Below, in pieces: positions 7,191 to 15,724 of a stretch of DNA of 64,000 bases (position 1 is the stretch's first letter; every line of letters begins with the position of its first letter). Both the position numbers and the translations under genes were made by a program. Where the stretch lies: contig NZ_JAJISC010000002.1 of assembly GCF_024790395.1 (NCBI RefSeq), positions 124,001 through 188,000 on the forward strand. Direction: 5' to 3'. The DNA comes from Halomonas dongshanensis (lineage in GTDB: Bacteria > Pseudomonadota > Gammaproteobacteria > Pseudomonadales > Halomonadaceae). Below the pieces are notes generated by a model, which ran no database searches, was not told the DNA's origin, and worked only from the letters and a program-made list of their open reading frames with translations.

Positions 7191-8588
7191 ATGACCCACA
7201 TCCTGTTGCATAACACCTTGACGCGCACCAAGGAGCCGCTGCAAACCGAAAGGCCGGATCGGGTCACGCTCTACGTGTGTGGGCCGACGGTGTACAACTA
7301 TGCGCATATTGGTAATGCACGGCCTGCCGTAGTATTCGACGTGCTGGCACGCCTGCTGCGCCACGATTACCGCGAGCTGGTGTACGCGCGCAACTTCACC
7401 GACGTAGACGACAAAATCAACGCTGCCGCGGCGGCCGCCGGTGTTTCCATCGGCAGTATCACCTCGCGCTACATCGATGCCTACCACCAGGACATGCAGG
7501 CGCTGAGCGTGCTTACTCCCGACGTCGAGCCGCGCGTAACGGCGCATATCGATGACATCATTACCTTGGTGCAGACGCTCGTCGAGCGCGGTCACGCCTA
7601 CGAGGTCGAAGGGCACGTGCTCTTCGAGGTGGCCTCCTACCCGGAGTACGGCCATCTCTCGGGGCGTCGCCCGGAAGACATGCTCGCGGGTGCCCGAGTG
7701 GAAGTTGCACCTTACAAGCGCGACCCGCTGGACTTCGTGCTGTGGAAGCCCTCGACCGACGAGCAGCCCGGCTGGGAGAGCCCCTGGGGGCGGGGTCGGC
7801 CGGGCTGGCACGTCGAATGCACGGCGATGATCGGCCAGCACCTGGGCCACACCATCGACATTCACGGCGGTGGCCAGGACCTGATTTTTCCCCATCACGA
7901 AAACGAGATCGCCCAGGGCACCTGCGCCCACGGTGGGCTCTACTGCCGCACCTGGGTGCACAACAGCTTCGTCACCGTCGATGGGCAGAAGATGTCCAAA
8001 TCGCTGGGCAACGTGCTGCTGGTGCGCGACTTACTGGCGCAGGCCTCGGGTGAGGCGATTCGATTGGCCCTGCTCTCGACCCACTACCGGCGGCCGCTGG
8101 ACTGGAACGCCGCCCGTCTCGAGGCCGCGCGTAAAACGCTGGCGCGTATTTACACCACGTTGCGAAAAGTAGCCGATGTTGCCCCCACGCCTGGCATCGG
8201 CGCCGATGCCGACGTGCTGGCGGCGCTGCGTAACGACTTGAACGTCTCCGCCGCCCTAACTCGGCTACAGCAGTTAGTGCGCACTCTCGATAGTGCTGAA
8301 ACATACGCGCAGCAAGCCGAAGCCAAAGCTCGGCTGTTGGCCTCGGCGAGTTTGCTCGGGCTGCTCCATAACGCTGACGCAGAACGGGATGTTGGAGAAA
8401 GCGGTGCAGAGCGCACAGATGAAATCGCCCAGGCCGAAAGGCTTCTGGCCGCACGCGAGCAGGCGCGGCAAAAGCGTGACTTCGCCAAGGCGGACGCCCT
8501 GCGCGACGAACTGGCAGCGCTTGGTTTCGACATCCAAGACGGCGCCTCGGGCTCAAAGCTCAAACCACGCACGGAGGCGCTCATATGA
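7191..8588 (+). CDS. cysS: Cysteinyl-tRNA synthetase (probably a zinc-regulated paralog)
   Basis: Class I aminoacyl-tRNA synthetase of 465 residues, full length. It charges tRNA-Cys. The ATP-binding signatures HIGN (residues 39-42) and KMSKS (267-271) are present. The zinc ligands that recognise cysteine are kept at Cys30, Cys210, His235 and Glu239, aligning with E. coli Cys28, Cys209, His234 and Glu238. The ATG at 7191 follows CAGGAG. Position between zur and thrS suggests a second copy induced in zinc limitation, as described for cysS/thrS paralogs in some Zur regulons; whether a housekeeping copy exists cannot be seen here. The 140-bp gap after zur holds a weak inverted repeat (7134-7158) but no Zur box. 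Confidence 0.95.
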   Translation: MTHILLHNTLTRTKEPLQTERPDRVTLYVCGPTVYNYAHIGNARPAVVFDVLARLLRHDYRELVYARNFTDVDDKINAAAAAAGVSIGSITSRYIDAYHQDMQALSVLTPDVEPRVTAHIDDIITLVQTLVERGHAYEVEGHVLFEVASYPEYGHLSGRRPEDMLAGARVEVAPYKRDPLDFVLWKPSTDEQPGWESPWGRGRPGWHVECTAMIGQHLGHTIDIHGGGQDLIFPHHENEIAQGTCAHGGLYCRTWVHNSFVTVDGQKMSKSLGNVLLVRDLLAQASGEAIRLALLSTHYRRPLDWNAARLEAARKTLARIYTTLRKVADVAPTPGIGADADVLAALRNDLNVSAALTRLQQLVRTLDSAETYAQQAEAKARLLASASLLGLLHNADAERDVGESGAERTDEIAQAERLLAAREQARQKRDFAKADALRDELAALGFDIQDGASGSKLKPRTEALI

Positions 8589-8639
8589 GCAGTGAGCGTC
8601 AAAACCAGAGTGTGACATTCAAGACGACAGGGGGCGCCG

Positions 8640-9755
8640 ATGCGTAGTGTCGATGTAGTGATCGTAGGCGCGGGGGCGGCCGGTATCGGTATGGCCAGAG
8701 CGCTGCAGGCCGTACCCGACATCGAGTATGAAATTTTGGAGAGCGGGCGCATCGGCGAGTCGTTTCACCGCTGGCCCGCGCAGACCCGTTTCATCACCCC
8801 GTCGTTCTACAGCAATCCTTTCGGCTTGGCCGATCTCAACGCCGTCGACGCCGTGACGTCACCGGCACTCGCCGTCGGGGCCGAGCATCTGAGCGGCCGG
8901 CAGTACGCCGAGTATTTACGCTTCGTTGCCGAGGCAGCCGAGCTTTCGATCACCTGCCAGTGCAAGGTGCTGGACGTGACCCGCCGCCACGATGGCTACT
9001 TCGAGCTTGAAACCGAGCAGGGCGACTACGAAGCGCGCTTCGTCATCTGGGCCTGCGGCGAATACCAGTTCCCTGATCTGAATCCCTTTCCGGGCGGACA
9101 GTGGTGCCTGCACTACGCCAACGTGGCCGACTGGCAGGCCCTCGAGCCCGGCCATTACACGGTGATCGGCGGCTACGAAAGCGGCGTGGATACGGTGGTG
9201 AATCTGGTGCGCCTGGGCCACTCGGTGCGCCTGCTGGTGCGCCGTGCCACCTGGGAGCAACCCGGCGTACACGACCCCAGCGTGGCCTTGTCGCCTTACA
9301 GCCAGCAGCGCCTGCGTGACCTGCAGCCCAGCGGCGCGCTGCAGATCATTTACGGCGCCGACGTGGTGGAGGTCAGTGCCGACGCAGGCGGCGGGGCACG
9401 TATTCACGCTGCCGACGGCCGCTACTGGGACAGCCAGACGCCACCGATACTCGGTACCGGCTTCCTCAAGGGCGGCGGCGCCACGCAGATTGCCGATTTC
9501 TGGTCATGGGATGAGAGCGGCCGCATTCGCCTGAGCGAGCGCGACGAGTCGCTGCGCACGCCGGGGCTGTTTCTGGTCGGCCCGCAGGTGCGCCACGAGC
9601 CGCTCATCTACTGCTTCATCTACAAGTTCCGCCAGCGTTTCGCGCTGATTGCCGAAGAGATCGCCGCGCGGCTGAGTCTCGAACATGCCGGGCAGGAGCC
9701 GGGCAGTTGGGGGCCGTTCGGTAATGCAGAATGTTGCGAGGGCTGCCAATGCTGA
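8640..9755 (+). CDS. FAD/NAD(P)-binding oxidoreductase with Cys-rich C-terminal tail
   Basis: Flavoprotein of 371 residues related to flavin monooxygenase/thioredoxin-reductase-like enzymes. The FAD-binding Rossmann motif DVVIVGAGAAGIGMARAL starts near residue 5, FHRWPAQTRFITPSF follows near 42, and a second nucleotide site is seen at YTVIGGYESGVDTVVNLVRLG near 173. The C-terminus ends in ECCEGCQC: Cys365, 366, 369 and 371 could bind a metal or cycle as thiols. It sits between cysS and the permease gene, which starts inside its last codons, so it is firmly part of the zinc-responsive operon. A role in handling a metal-binding thiol compound is conceivable, but the reaction is unknown. Confidence 0.8.
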   Translation: MRSVDVVIVGAGAAGIGMARALQAVPDIEYEILESGRIGESFHRWPAQTRFITPSFYSNPFGLADLNAVDAVTSPALAVGAEHLSGRQYAEYLRFVAEAAELSITCQCKVLDVTRRHDGYFELETEQGDYEARFVIWACGEYQFPDLNPFPGGQWCLHYANVADWQALEPGHYTVIGGYESGVDTVVNLVRLGHSVRLLVRRATWEQPGVHDPSVALSPYSQQRLRDLQPSGALQIIYGADVVEVSADAGGGARIHAADGRYWDSQTPPILGTGFLKGGGATQIADFWSWDESGRIRLSERDESLRTPGLFLVGPQVRHEPLIYCFIYKFRQRFALIAEEIAARLSLEHAGQEPGSWGPFGNAECCEGCQC

Positions 9756-10762
9756 CGCTCAAGGCGTCTGGCGTCTCCTTCACCTCACTGATCCTGCTGG
9801 CGGCCATCGCCCTCGGCTCCGCCCTGGGGCACTTCGCGCCGGACACCGGCGAGCGCTTGGGCGACTGGGTCGACCCCACGCTGCTGAGCCTGGTGGCGCT
9901 GCTGTTCTTTGGCGTGCGTTTTGGCGCCTTGCTGCAGGCAGCGAGCAACCTGCGTTTCTTCGCCGTGGCGCTGCTGGCCAACTTCGTGCTGATTCCGCTG
10001 ATCGGCTACGCCGTGGCCTGGCTGCTGCTTGGCCACCATCCGCTGTTCATGGTCGGCCTGGTGATCTACTTCATGTCGCCCTGCACCGACTGGTTTCTCG
10101 ACTTCACCCGGCTGGCCAAGGGCAACGTCGCTCTGGGAACGGCGCTGATTCCGCTGAACATGCTGGTGCAACTGCTGCTTTACCCACTCTATCTACAACT
10201 GTTCGCCGGGCAGGCCGTGGCGGTGGAGGCGGGCGCCCTGGGCAGCACGCTGCTGCAGTGGTTCCTGCAGCCGTTGCTGCTGGCCATTGCCGCCCATCAG
10301 GTGCTGCGCTGGCTGCTGGGCGGCGAGCGTTTCGAGGCCTTACTGGCCCGGGTCGATCAACTGTTGCCCTGGCTGATCGGCCTGCTGGTACTGGAAATCT
10401 TCGTCGGCAACATCGCGGTGATCCTCGAACACCGCGGCGTGTTCGCCTGGGTGCTGCTGGCGGTGTTCATCTTCTTCGTGCTGACCTTCCTGCTCGGTGA
10501 AGCGCTCAGCCGCCTGCTGCATTTCGACTACCCCGAGCACGCCCTGCTGAGCATGACCACCGCCGCACGCAATGCGCCGCTGATGCTTGCCGTGACCATG
10601 GCGGCTTTGCCCGGCCAGCCGCTGATCTACGCCGCCCTGGTGATCGGCATGCTGGTGGAGTTCCCCCACCTGACCGCGCTCAGCCGCGTGCTGCTCGGTA
10701 CCCGCCGGGAGCGCACCTGGTTAAGTCACCTGTTTCAGGCCACCCGCTCCAGACATCAGTAA
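9749..10762 (+). CDS. ACR3/bile-acid-symporter superfamily permease
   Basis: Membrane protein of 337 residues with about ten hydrophobic segments. The motif GLVIYFMSPCTDWFLDFTRLAKGN near residue 110 and ALIPLNMLVQLLLYPLYL near 132 match the BASS/ACR3 superfamily, which includes arsenite exporters and sodium:organic-anion carriers. I chose the ATG at 9749 because it overlaps the upstream stop as ATGCTGA and has GAGGG seven bases before it; an upstream in-frame ATG at 9731 is possible. No arsenic genes (arsR, arsC) are near. Its place between cysS, the flavoprotein and thrS in a Zur-led operon suggests transport of a metal-related or thiol metabolite. Substrate and direction are unknown. Confidence 0.82.
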   Translation: MLTLKASGVSFTSLILLAAIALGSALGHFAPDTGERLGDWVDPTLLSLVALLFFGVRFGALLQAASNLRFFAVALLANFVLIPLIGYAVAWLLLGHHPLFMVGLVIYFMSPCTDWFLDFTRLAKGNVALGTALIPLNMLVQLLLYPLYLQLFAGQAVAVEAGALGSTLLQWFLQPLLLAIAAHQVLRWLLGGERFEALLARVDQLLPWLIGLLVLEIFVGNIAVILEHRGVFAWVLLAVFIFFVLTFLLGEALSRLLHFDYPEHALLSMTTAARNAPLMLAVTMAALPGQPLIYAALVIGMLVEFPHLTALSRVLLGTRRERTWLSHLFQATRSRHQ

Positions 10763-10786
10763 GCCCTTTTTAGGAGTGAGCTTTTA

Positions 10787-12796
10787 ATGAGTAACCACCG
10801 CAATACCCTGACGCTACCCGACGGTTCGCAGCGCACCTTCGACGCACCGGTCACCGTGGCCGAAGTCGCCGCTGCCATCGGCCCGGGCCTGGCGAAAAAC
10901 ACCCTGGCCGGGCGCCTCGACGGCCGTCTGGTGGACGCCTGCGAGCGCATCGACCACGACGCTAGCCTGCAGATCATCACCCCTCGCGACGACGAGGGCC
11001 TGGAGATCATCCGCCACTCCTGCGCCCACCTGATCGGCCACGCGGTCAAGCAGCTCTATCCCACGGCGAAGATGGTCATCGGCCCGGTGATCAACGACGG
11101 TTTCTACTACGACATCGCCTACGAGCGGCCCTTCACCCCCGAGGATCTAGCCGCCATTGAGCAGCGCATGGGCGAGCTGATCAAGCGCGATTACGACGTG
11201 ATCAAGCGCATGACCCCGCGCGACGAGGTCATCGCGCTGTTCGCCTCACGGGGTGAGGACTACAAGCTGCAGCTGATCGACGACATGCCCGAGGAATCGG
11301 CCATGGGCCTGTACTTTCACCAGGAGTACGTCGACATGTGCCGGGGCCCGCACGTGCCCAACACACGCTTTCTCAAACACTTCAAGCTGACCAAACTGTC
11401 CGGCGCCTACTGGCGCGGCGATGCGCAGAACGAGCAGTTGCAGCGCATCTACGGCACCGCCTGGGCCGACAAGAAATCGCTGCAGGCCTACCTGCAGCGC
11501 CTCGAAGAAGCCGAGAAGCGCGACCACCGCAAGTTGGGCCGCGAGCTGGATCTGTTCCACTTCCAGGAAGATGCTCCCGGTGCAGTGTTCTGGCACCCGC
11601 GCGGCTGGACGCTGTTCCAGCAGCTGATCGGCTACATGCGTCGCCGCCACGATGGCGCGGGCTACATCGAGGTCAACACCCCGGACGTGATGGACCGCAG
11701 CCTGTGGCAGATTTCTGGGCACTGGCAGAACTACCGCGACCACATGTTCACCACCGAAACCGAGGACGGGCGCGCCCTGGCGCTCAAGCCGATGAACTGC
11801 CCCGGCAGCGTGCTGCTCTACCGTCATGGCCTGAAGAGTTACCGCGACCTGCCGATCCGCATGGGCGAGTTCGGCAAGGTGCACCGCTACGAGCCGTCCG
11901 GCTCGCTGCACGGCCTGCTGCGCGTGCGCCATTTCACCCAGGATGACGCGCACATCTACTGCACCCCGGCGCAGATGGATGCCGAATGCCGCGAAGTGGT
12001 GGCGCTGACCCTGGACATCTACCGTCAGTTCGGCTTCGACGACGTGCGCATCAAGCTCTCCACCCGCCCGGCCAACCGCATGGGCAGCGAAGCCACCTGG
12101 GACACTCTCGAAGGCGCCCTGGTGCAGGCGCTGGACGCGATGAACCTGCCGTACCAGATCAACCCGGGGGAGGGCGCCTTCTACGGGCCCAAACTGGAGT
12201 TCGTGCTGCGCGACGCCATCGGCCGCGACTGGCAGTGCGGCACCCTGCAGGTGGACATGAACCTGCCCGAACGCTTCGGCATCGACTACGTCGACGAAGA
12301 GGGGCAGCGGCAGCGCCCGGTGATGCTGCACCGCGCGTTGTTCGGCTCGCTGGAGCGCTTCACCGGTATTCTCATCGAGCACTACACCGGCAAGCTGCCG
12401 GTGTGGCTGGCGCCGGTGCAGGCGGTGCTGCTGCCAATCACCGATGCCCACGCCGATTATGCCCGCGACGTGGCCCAGTGGCTGGTGGACGCCGGCCTGC
12501 GTGTCGAGCACGACCTGCGCAACGAGAAGATCGGCTACAAGATCCGTGAGCAGACCCTGCAGCGCGTACCTTTCCTGCTGGTGGTCGGCGCCAAGGAAGC
12601 GGCAGCCGGCGAAGTGGCGCTGCGCACCCGCGACGGCGAAGACCTGGGCGTGATGCGCCTGGAAGACGCTCGCCGCTACTTGCTGGAGCAGGCTCAGGCG
12701 CCGGACTGCCTCGAGGGGCAGGCCGAGCAGCGCGAGCGTGATGAACGCCTGCGCGCTTTAGTCGGGATGAAGCCAGCGGCTGAGATGAACATATGA
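10787..12796 (+). CDS. thrS: Threonyl-tRNA synthetase (probably a zinc-regulated paralog)
   Basis: Class II synthetase of 669 residues that charges tRNA-Thr. Order: TGS domain (residues about 3-63), editing domain with [12 protein letters not shown] (near 75) and CRGPH (near 185), catalytic core from about 245, and an anticodon-binding domain to about 640. The zinc site that recognises threonine is intact at Cys338, His389 and His515, each four residues beyond the E. coli ligands Cys334, His385 and His511. It extends about 27 residues past the E. coli length. It follows the permease gene by 24 bases, and its stop overlaps the next ATG (ATGA). A degraded copy of its 3' end lies at 15485-15643. 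Confidence 0.96.
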   Translation: MSNHRNTLTLPDGSQRTFDAPVTVAEVAAAIGPGLAKNTLAGRLDGRLVDACERIDHDASLQIITPRDDEGLEIIRHSCAHLIGHAVKQLYPTAKMVIGPVINDGFYYDIAYERPFTPEDLAAIEQRMGELIKRDYDVIKRMTPRDEVIALFASRGEDYKLQLIDDMPEESAMGLYFHQEYVDMCRGPHVPNTRFLKHFKLTKLSGAYWRGDAQNEQLQRIYGTAWADKKSLQAYLQRLEEAEKRDHRKLGRELDLFHFQEDAPGAVFWHPRGWTLFQQLIGYMRRRHDGAGYIEVNTPDVMDRSLWQISGHWQNYRDHMFTTETEDGRALALKPMNCPGSVLLYRHGLKSYRDLPIRMGEFGKVHRYEPSGSLHGLLRVRHFTQDDAHIYCTPAQMDAECREVVALTLDIYRQFGFDDVRIKLSTRPANRMGSEATWDTLEGALVQALDAMNLPYQINPGEGAFYGPKLEFVLRDAIGRDWQCGTLQVDMNLPERFGIDYVDEEGQRQRPVMLHRALFGSLERFTGILIEHYTGKLPVWLAPVQAVLLPITDAHADYARDVAQWLVDAGLRVEHDLRNEKIGYKIREQTLQRVPFLLVVGAKEAAAGEVALRTRDGEDLGVMRLEDARRYLLEQAQAPDCLEGQAEQRERDERLRALVGMKPAAEMNI

Positions 12797-12903
12797 GTGA
12801 ACTTCACGCCGCTGTGTCTCCGAACGGCGGGATACTACTGACACTCAGCGGCGCTCATCTTGATGAACGATACCGTCATTGCCGCTTCGCTCCCTCTCCA
12901 TAG
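12793..12903 (+). CDS. Short ORF coupled to thrS, probably a truncated gene
   Basis: An ATG overlaps the thrS stop codon as ATGA and opens a frame of 36 codons starting [13 protein letters not shown] and ending at TAG 12901-12903. The 4-base overlap is typical of a genuine operon partner, but the product is too short to recognise, and base composition drops right after it. I read it as the surviving start of a downstream operon gene cut by the rearrangement that also left a thrS fragment at 15485. It could instead be a small protein. Confidence 0.4.
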   Translation: MSELHAAVSPNGGILLTLSGAHLDERYRHCRFAPSP

Positions 12904-13160
12904 AGAGGGAAACCGGAGACTGGCGATTAAGCTCTATGCAGATAGGACCGATGCCGCTAGTGCTGATGCTGGGCTATATAAATAACGCTTGGAAAGACTA
13001 TTCCGACAAGCGGAGCGTTACGGGAACTACTCGCAGCATCTTGTTATGGCACAAGGAGGCCGTCAGTGGACTCGAAAGAGGTCAATGGAAACGCATCGAG
13101 CTTACCCTGTTGCAAGTTTTTTATAGACATTCAGCTGGGTAGATTTATTCTGAAGTGGCT
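12904..13160. other. Gap between the thrS block and the GGDEF/EAL gene
   Basis: About 260 bases with visibly lower GC than the thrS block. I see no gene, tRNA or clear terminator here. Short frames crossing it have no recognisable product. It probably contains the junction between the zinc operon and the signalling gene. Confidence 0.5.
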
Positions 13161-15317
13161 CTATTGCGTCGGTAAGATAAAATCTTTTGCGGGAACAGGG
13201 CGGCCAAAAAGATACCCCTGTGCTTCTAGGCAGTGGTGTTCTTTTAGAAAGGAAAGCTGAGCTTCATTTTCAACGCCCTCTGCGATGACACTCATGTCGA
13301 AACTACGTGCGAGATACAGTATTGCTTTGACCACGGCGGCGTCTTCACTCGATGTCGTTACGTTCCGAATAAACGAGCGATCTATCTTCAGACGGGTAAC
13401 AGGGAATTTCTTGAGAAGGCTGAGTGAGGCAAAACCCGTGCCGTAATCATCAAAGGCAAGGCCAATGCCTATATCGCGTAGGTCATATATCAGTTTCAGT
13501 GTCTTTGCATCGGTGTGTAGTAAAATGTTTTCTACGAGTTCAAGCTCTAGTGCTTCAGGGGGGAGATGGTACTCATCTAAAATGTCATGAATGGTCTGGG
13601 GAAGAGATCCAGAACGAAACTGTGACTCAAATAAGTTAACCCCTATGGTAAAGTCGGGAATGATGTTTCGCCATTGGGCTGCCTGTTGGCAAGCCGAGCG
13701 CAAAATCCATTCTCCGACCATTACGGCTGAGGATTTTTGCCCCAGTATTTCGATAAAGGTGTCTGGCGTTAATAGCCCACGGCCTGGATGATTCCAGCGT
13801 AAGAGAGCCTCGGCGCCTAAGAGTCGACGATCATAAGTCGAGACTTGGGGTTGATAGTAAAGCTCGAACTCCTCATGCTCGAAGGCGTTGCGTAACTCTT
13901 TTTGAAAAGCGCGTCGTGCGGTGGCCACTTCGCGTAGTGAAGGCTCGAATATTTCATAGTGCCCCTTTCCCGTCGCTTTCGCTCTGTAGAGTGCTAGGTC
14001 GGCCGATCCCAGTAACTCCTCGGGTGTGGTGCTGTGTTGGGGCGAGAAAGAGACGCCAATGCTGACACCGATTTCCACTGTTTGTCCCGAAAATTCATAG
14101 AGATCCGTGATGGCGGCAACGAGTCGAGAGGCGATAGCGTTGGCTTGACGTTCATCATTGCCTGGAATCAGTGCGACAAATTCGTCGCCGCCAAGTCTCG
14201 CCACCATGATGGCATCAGTACACGTGCTTTTAAGACGCTGTGCTACGCTTTTAAGAACAGCATCGCCAGCAGAGTGCCCCAGAGTGTCATTGACCTCTTT
14301 GAAACCATCTAAATCGAGTAGCAGTACCGTCGCAGGCAGGTTGGCCGCCAACGTTTGATTCAAGCGTTCGCGCCAAGCGCTGCGGTTAGGAAGGTCTGTG
14401 AGCGCGTCGAGAGACGCAAGCCGGAAAAGACGTTCTTCGTTTTGGCGTCGTTCCGTGATGTCACGCACGATAGCGCCGACGCTGGTGCTGTCGCCCTCGT
14501 TCCACGTGGACAAGGAGAATTCAGCAGGAAATTCGCTACCATCTTTACGCAAGCCAGAAAGTTCGACGGTTCGGTCGGCAAGCTTCAGTTTGCAACCCTG
14601 CTTCAGACGCTTTAATTCGTCTTCATATATAACCCGCCAGCTATCTGGCACAATGATTTCGGTGGTTTTTTCAACGGCTTCTTGTGCGCTATATCCGAAA
14701 ATTCTCTCAGCGGAGCGGTTCCAAAACGTAATACCACCCTCGGAGTTAGAACAGATGATCGCGTCGGGGGAAGTAGCGGCGATATTCTCAAAACGGGCCT
14801 GATTGATCGACTTGACGAAGTCTAGTCGCCTTAACTCCATGCGGTCCATGACCAGTGCCGCCAAATCAGCAAGGTTTTTCCTATCTTTGTCCGTGAACTC
14901 CTGTCTTGGCTTGGTATCGATAAGACAAACGGTTCCTATGTTTTCACCCGCCGGCGATTTTAGTGGCTTACCAGCATAAAAACGAATAAAGGGATATCCT
15001 AGAACGAGAGGATTGGTGGAGAATCGCGCGTCTTTCAGTGCATCGAAGATGACCATTGTGTCGTCTTGCATAATCGCATGAGTGCAAAAAGAGACCTCTC
15101 GGCTCGTCTCACAAACGTCGAACCCAATTTTGGACTTAAAGAATTGACGATCCCGATCGAGTAACGTGACCAGTACGATGGGCACGTCGAAAAGGCATGA
15201 CGCCAAGTGGGTCAAGCGATCGAAGTCGTCTTCTGCCGGGGTGTCCATCATATGGTACTCGGCTAACACTTGAAGACGTTTTTCTTCGCTGTCGGGTAGA
15301 GGATATGAAATAGACAA
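13161..15317 (-). CDS. Cyclic-di-GMP signalling protein, GAF-PAS-GGDEF-EAL
   Basis: Cytoplasmic sensor of 718 residues with no membrane segment. Order: GAF domain (about 25-160), PAS domain (about 172-290, with ITFWNRSAERIFGYS), GGDEF domain (about 300-455) and EAL domain (about 475-715). The cyclase motif GGDEF is intact at 376-380, but the usual RxxD inhibitory site upstream is not seen (TCTD instead). The phosphodiesterase residues are kept: EALLRW at 503, VNLF, ELVEN, DDYGTG, KIDRSF, AEGVE and AQGY. It may therefore both make and degrade cyclic-di-GMP. Its GC is lower than its neighbours and it lies between thrS and a decayed thrS tail, suggesting acquisition or rearrangement. Confidence 0.93.
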   Translation of the reverse strand: MSISYPLPDSEEKRLQVLAEYHMMDTPAEDDFDRLTHLASCLFDVPIVLVTLLDRDRQFFKSKIGFDVCETSREVSFCTHAIMQDDTMVIFDALKDARFSTNPLVLGYPFIRFYAGKPLKSPAGENIGTVCLIDTKPRQEFTDKDRKNLADLAALVMDRMELRRLDFVKSINQARFENIAATSPDAIICSNSEGGITFWNRSAERIFGYSAQEAVEKTTEIIVPDSWRVIYEDELKRLKQGCKLKLADRTVELSGLRKDGSEFPAEFSLSTWNEGDSTSVGAIVRDITERRQNEERLFRLASLDALTDLPNRSAWRERLNQTLAANLPATVLLLDLDGFKEVNDTLGHSAGDAVLKSVAQRLKSTCTDAIMVARLGGDEFVALIPGNDERQANAIASRLVAAITDLYEFSGQTVEIGVSIGVSFSPQHSTTPEELLGSADLALYRAKATGKGHYEIFEPSLREVATARRAFQKELRNAFEHEEFELYYQPQVSTYDRRLLGAEALLRWNHPGRGLLTPDTFIEILGQKSSAVMVGEWILRSACQQAAQWRNIIPDFTIGVNLFESQFRSGSLPQTIHDILDEYHLPPEALELELVENILLHTDAKTLKLIYDLRDIGIGLAFDDYGTGFASLSLLKKFPVTRLKIDRSFIRNVTTSSEDAAVVKAILYLARSFDMSVIAEGVENEAQLSFLKEHHCLEAQGYLFGRPVPAKDFILPTQ

Positions 15318-15413
15318 CGTTGTCTCCTGTTTTTGCTGCGACCATAGGATTCCACTCTACGACGCCGTGCGCATCAACACTATGCTTTCTTTGCACCACA
15401 TGTCGGGCCGCGA

Positions 15414-15470
15414 TCAAACCTCTTCGACCCCATCCACCAAAAATAAGCGATAGTCGGTGCCCTGGAGGCG
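15414..15470 (-). pseudogene. C-terminal fragment of a DUF1330 gene
   Basis: Read on the minus strand, this gives RLQGTDYRLFLVDGVEEV and a stop, against RFQGADYRVFLVDGVENI at the end of the intact DUF1330 gene at 23514-23810. Only the last 18 codons remain. The DNA is also clearly alignable with the intact gene around the string CCCATCCACCAAAAA. It directly abuts the thrS remnant. Confidence 0.85.
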
Positions 15471-15484
15471 AGGTGATGCCTCAC

Positions 15485-15643
15485 AGCGTGCGACGCACGC
15501 GTGATGCCGAGAACCTCAAAGTGATGCGCCTGGAAGACGCCCGTCGGTACTTGCTGAAACAAGCACAGACGCCAGATTTCGCTAACCGGTAGGCTGAGCA
15601 GTGTGTGCGCGATGAACGTCTGCGCGCTTTGGCAAGGGCGTAG
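15485..15643 (+). pseudogene. Decayed 3' end of a threonyl-tRNA synthetase gene
   Basis: The frame reads [20 protein letters not shown], then LKQAQTPD, an in-frame TAG at 15590-15592, and [16 protein letters not shown] before a stop at 15643. The intact thrS end reads [28 protein letters not shown] and [13 protein letters not shown], so about 50 codons are homologous, with one nonsense change (CAG to TAG). The fragment and the true thrS end bracket about 2.7 kb containing the GGDEF/EAL gene. Confidence 0.9.
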
Positions 15644-15669
15644 CTTTTGATGGAAATAACGCAGGTATT

Positions 15670-15706
15670 ATGAGCGAGGCATACTGTTTCTCTTTGCCTC
15701 GCTCAT
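15670..15706 (-). terminator. Hairpin terminator after the tct operon
   Basis: A perfect 12-bp inverted repeat (ATGAGCGAGGCA ... TGCCTCGCTCAT) with a 13-base loop begins 19 bases beyond the tctA stop codon. It is placed to end the minus-strand operon that runs from the CoA-transferase gene to tctA. There is no clear T-run. Confidence 0.6.
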
Positions 15707-15724
15707 TTCCATTGAAGAGTATGC

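Larger units (their letters stand above)
15318..15724. other. 407-bp region of gene remnants and a terminator
   Basis: Between the GGDEF/EAL gene and tctA there is no intact gene. The region holds the C-terminal end of a DUF1330 gene on the minus strand (15414-15470), the decayed 3' end of a thrS gene on the plus strand (15485-15643), and a strong hairpin (15670-15706). The first 95 bases are probably the promoter region of the GGDEF/EAL gene. Confidence 0.75.

Noticed and set aside
11246..12511. A 421-codon open frame on the minus strand inside thrS
   Set aside because: It is antisense to a complete, strongly conserved thrS with catalytic and zinc residues in place. High GC produces long open frames opposite real genes, and the product has low-complexity His/Gln/Val composition.
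13161..15317. An RxxD inhibitory site in the GGDEF domain
   Set aside because: The expected position reads TCTD before the GGDEF motif, so the Arg is missing.
15320..15592. A 90-codon plus-strand ORF between the GGDEF/EAL gene and tctA
   Set aside because: Its C-terminal part is the decayed thrS tail and its N-terminal part is antisense to the DUF1330 fragment, so it is a chance fusion of two remnants.
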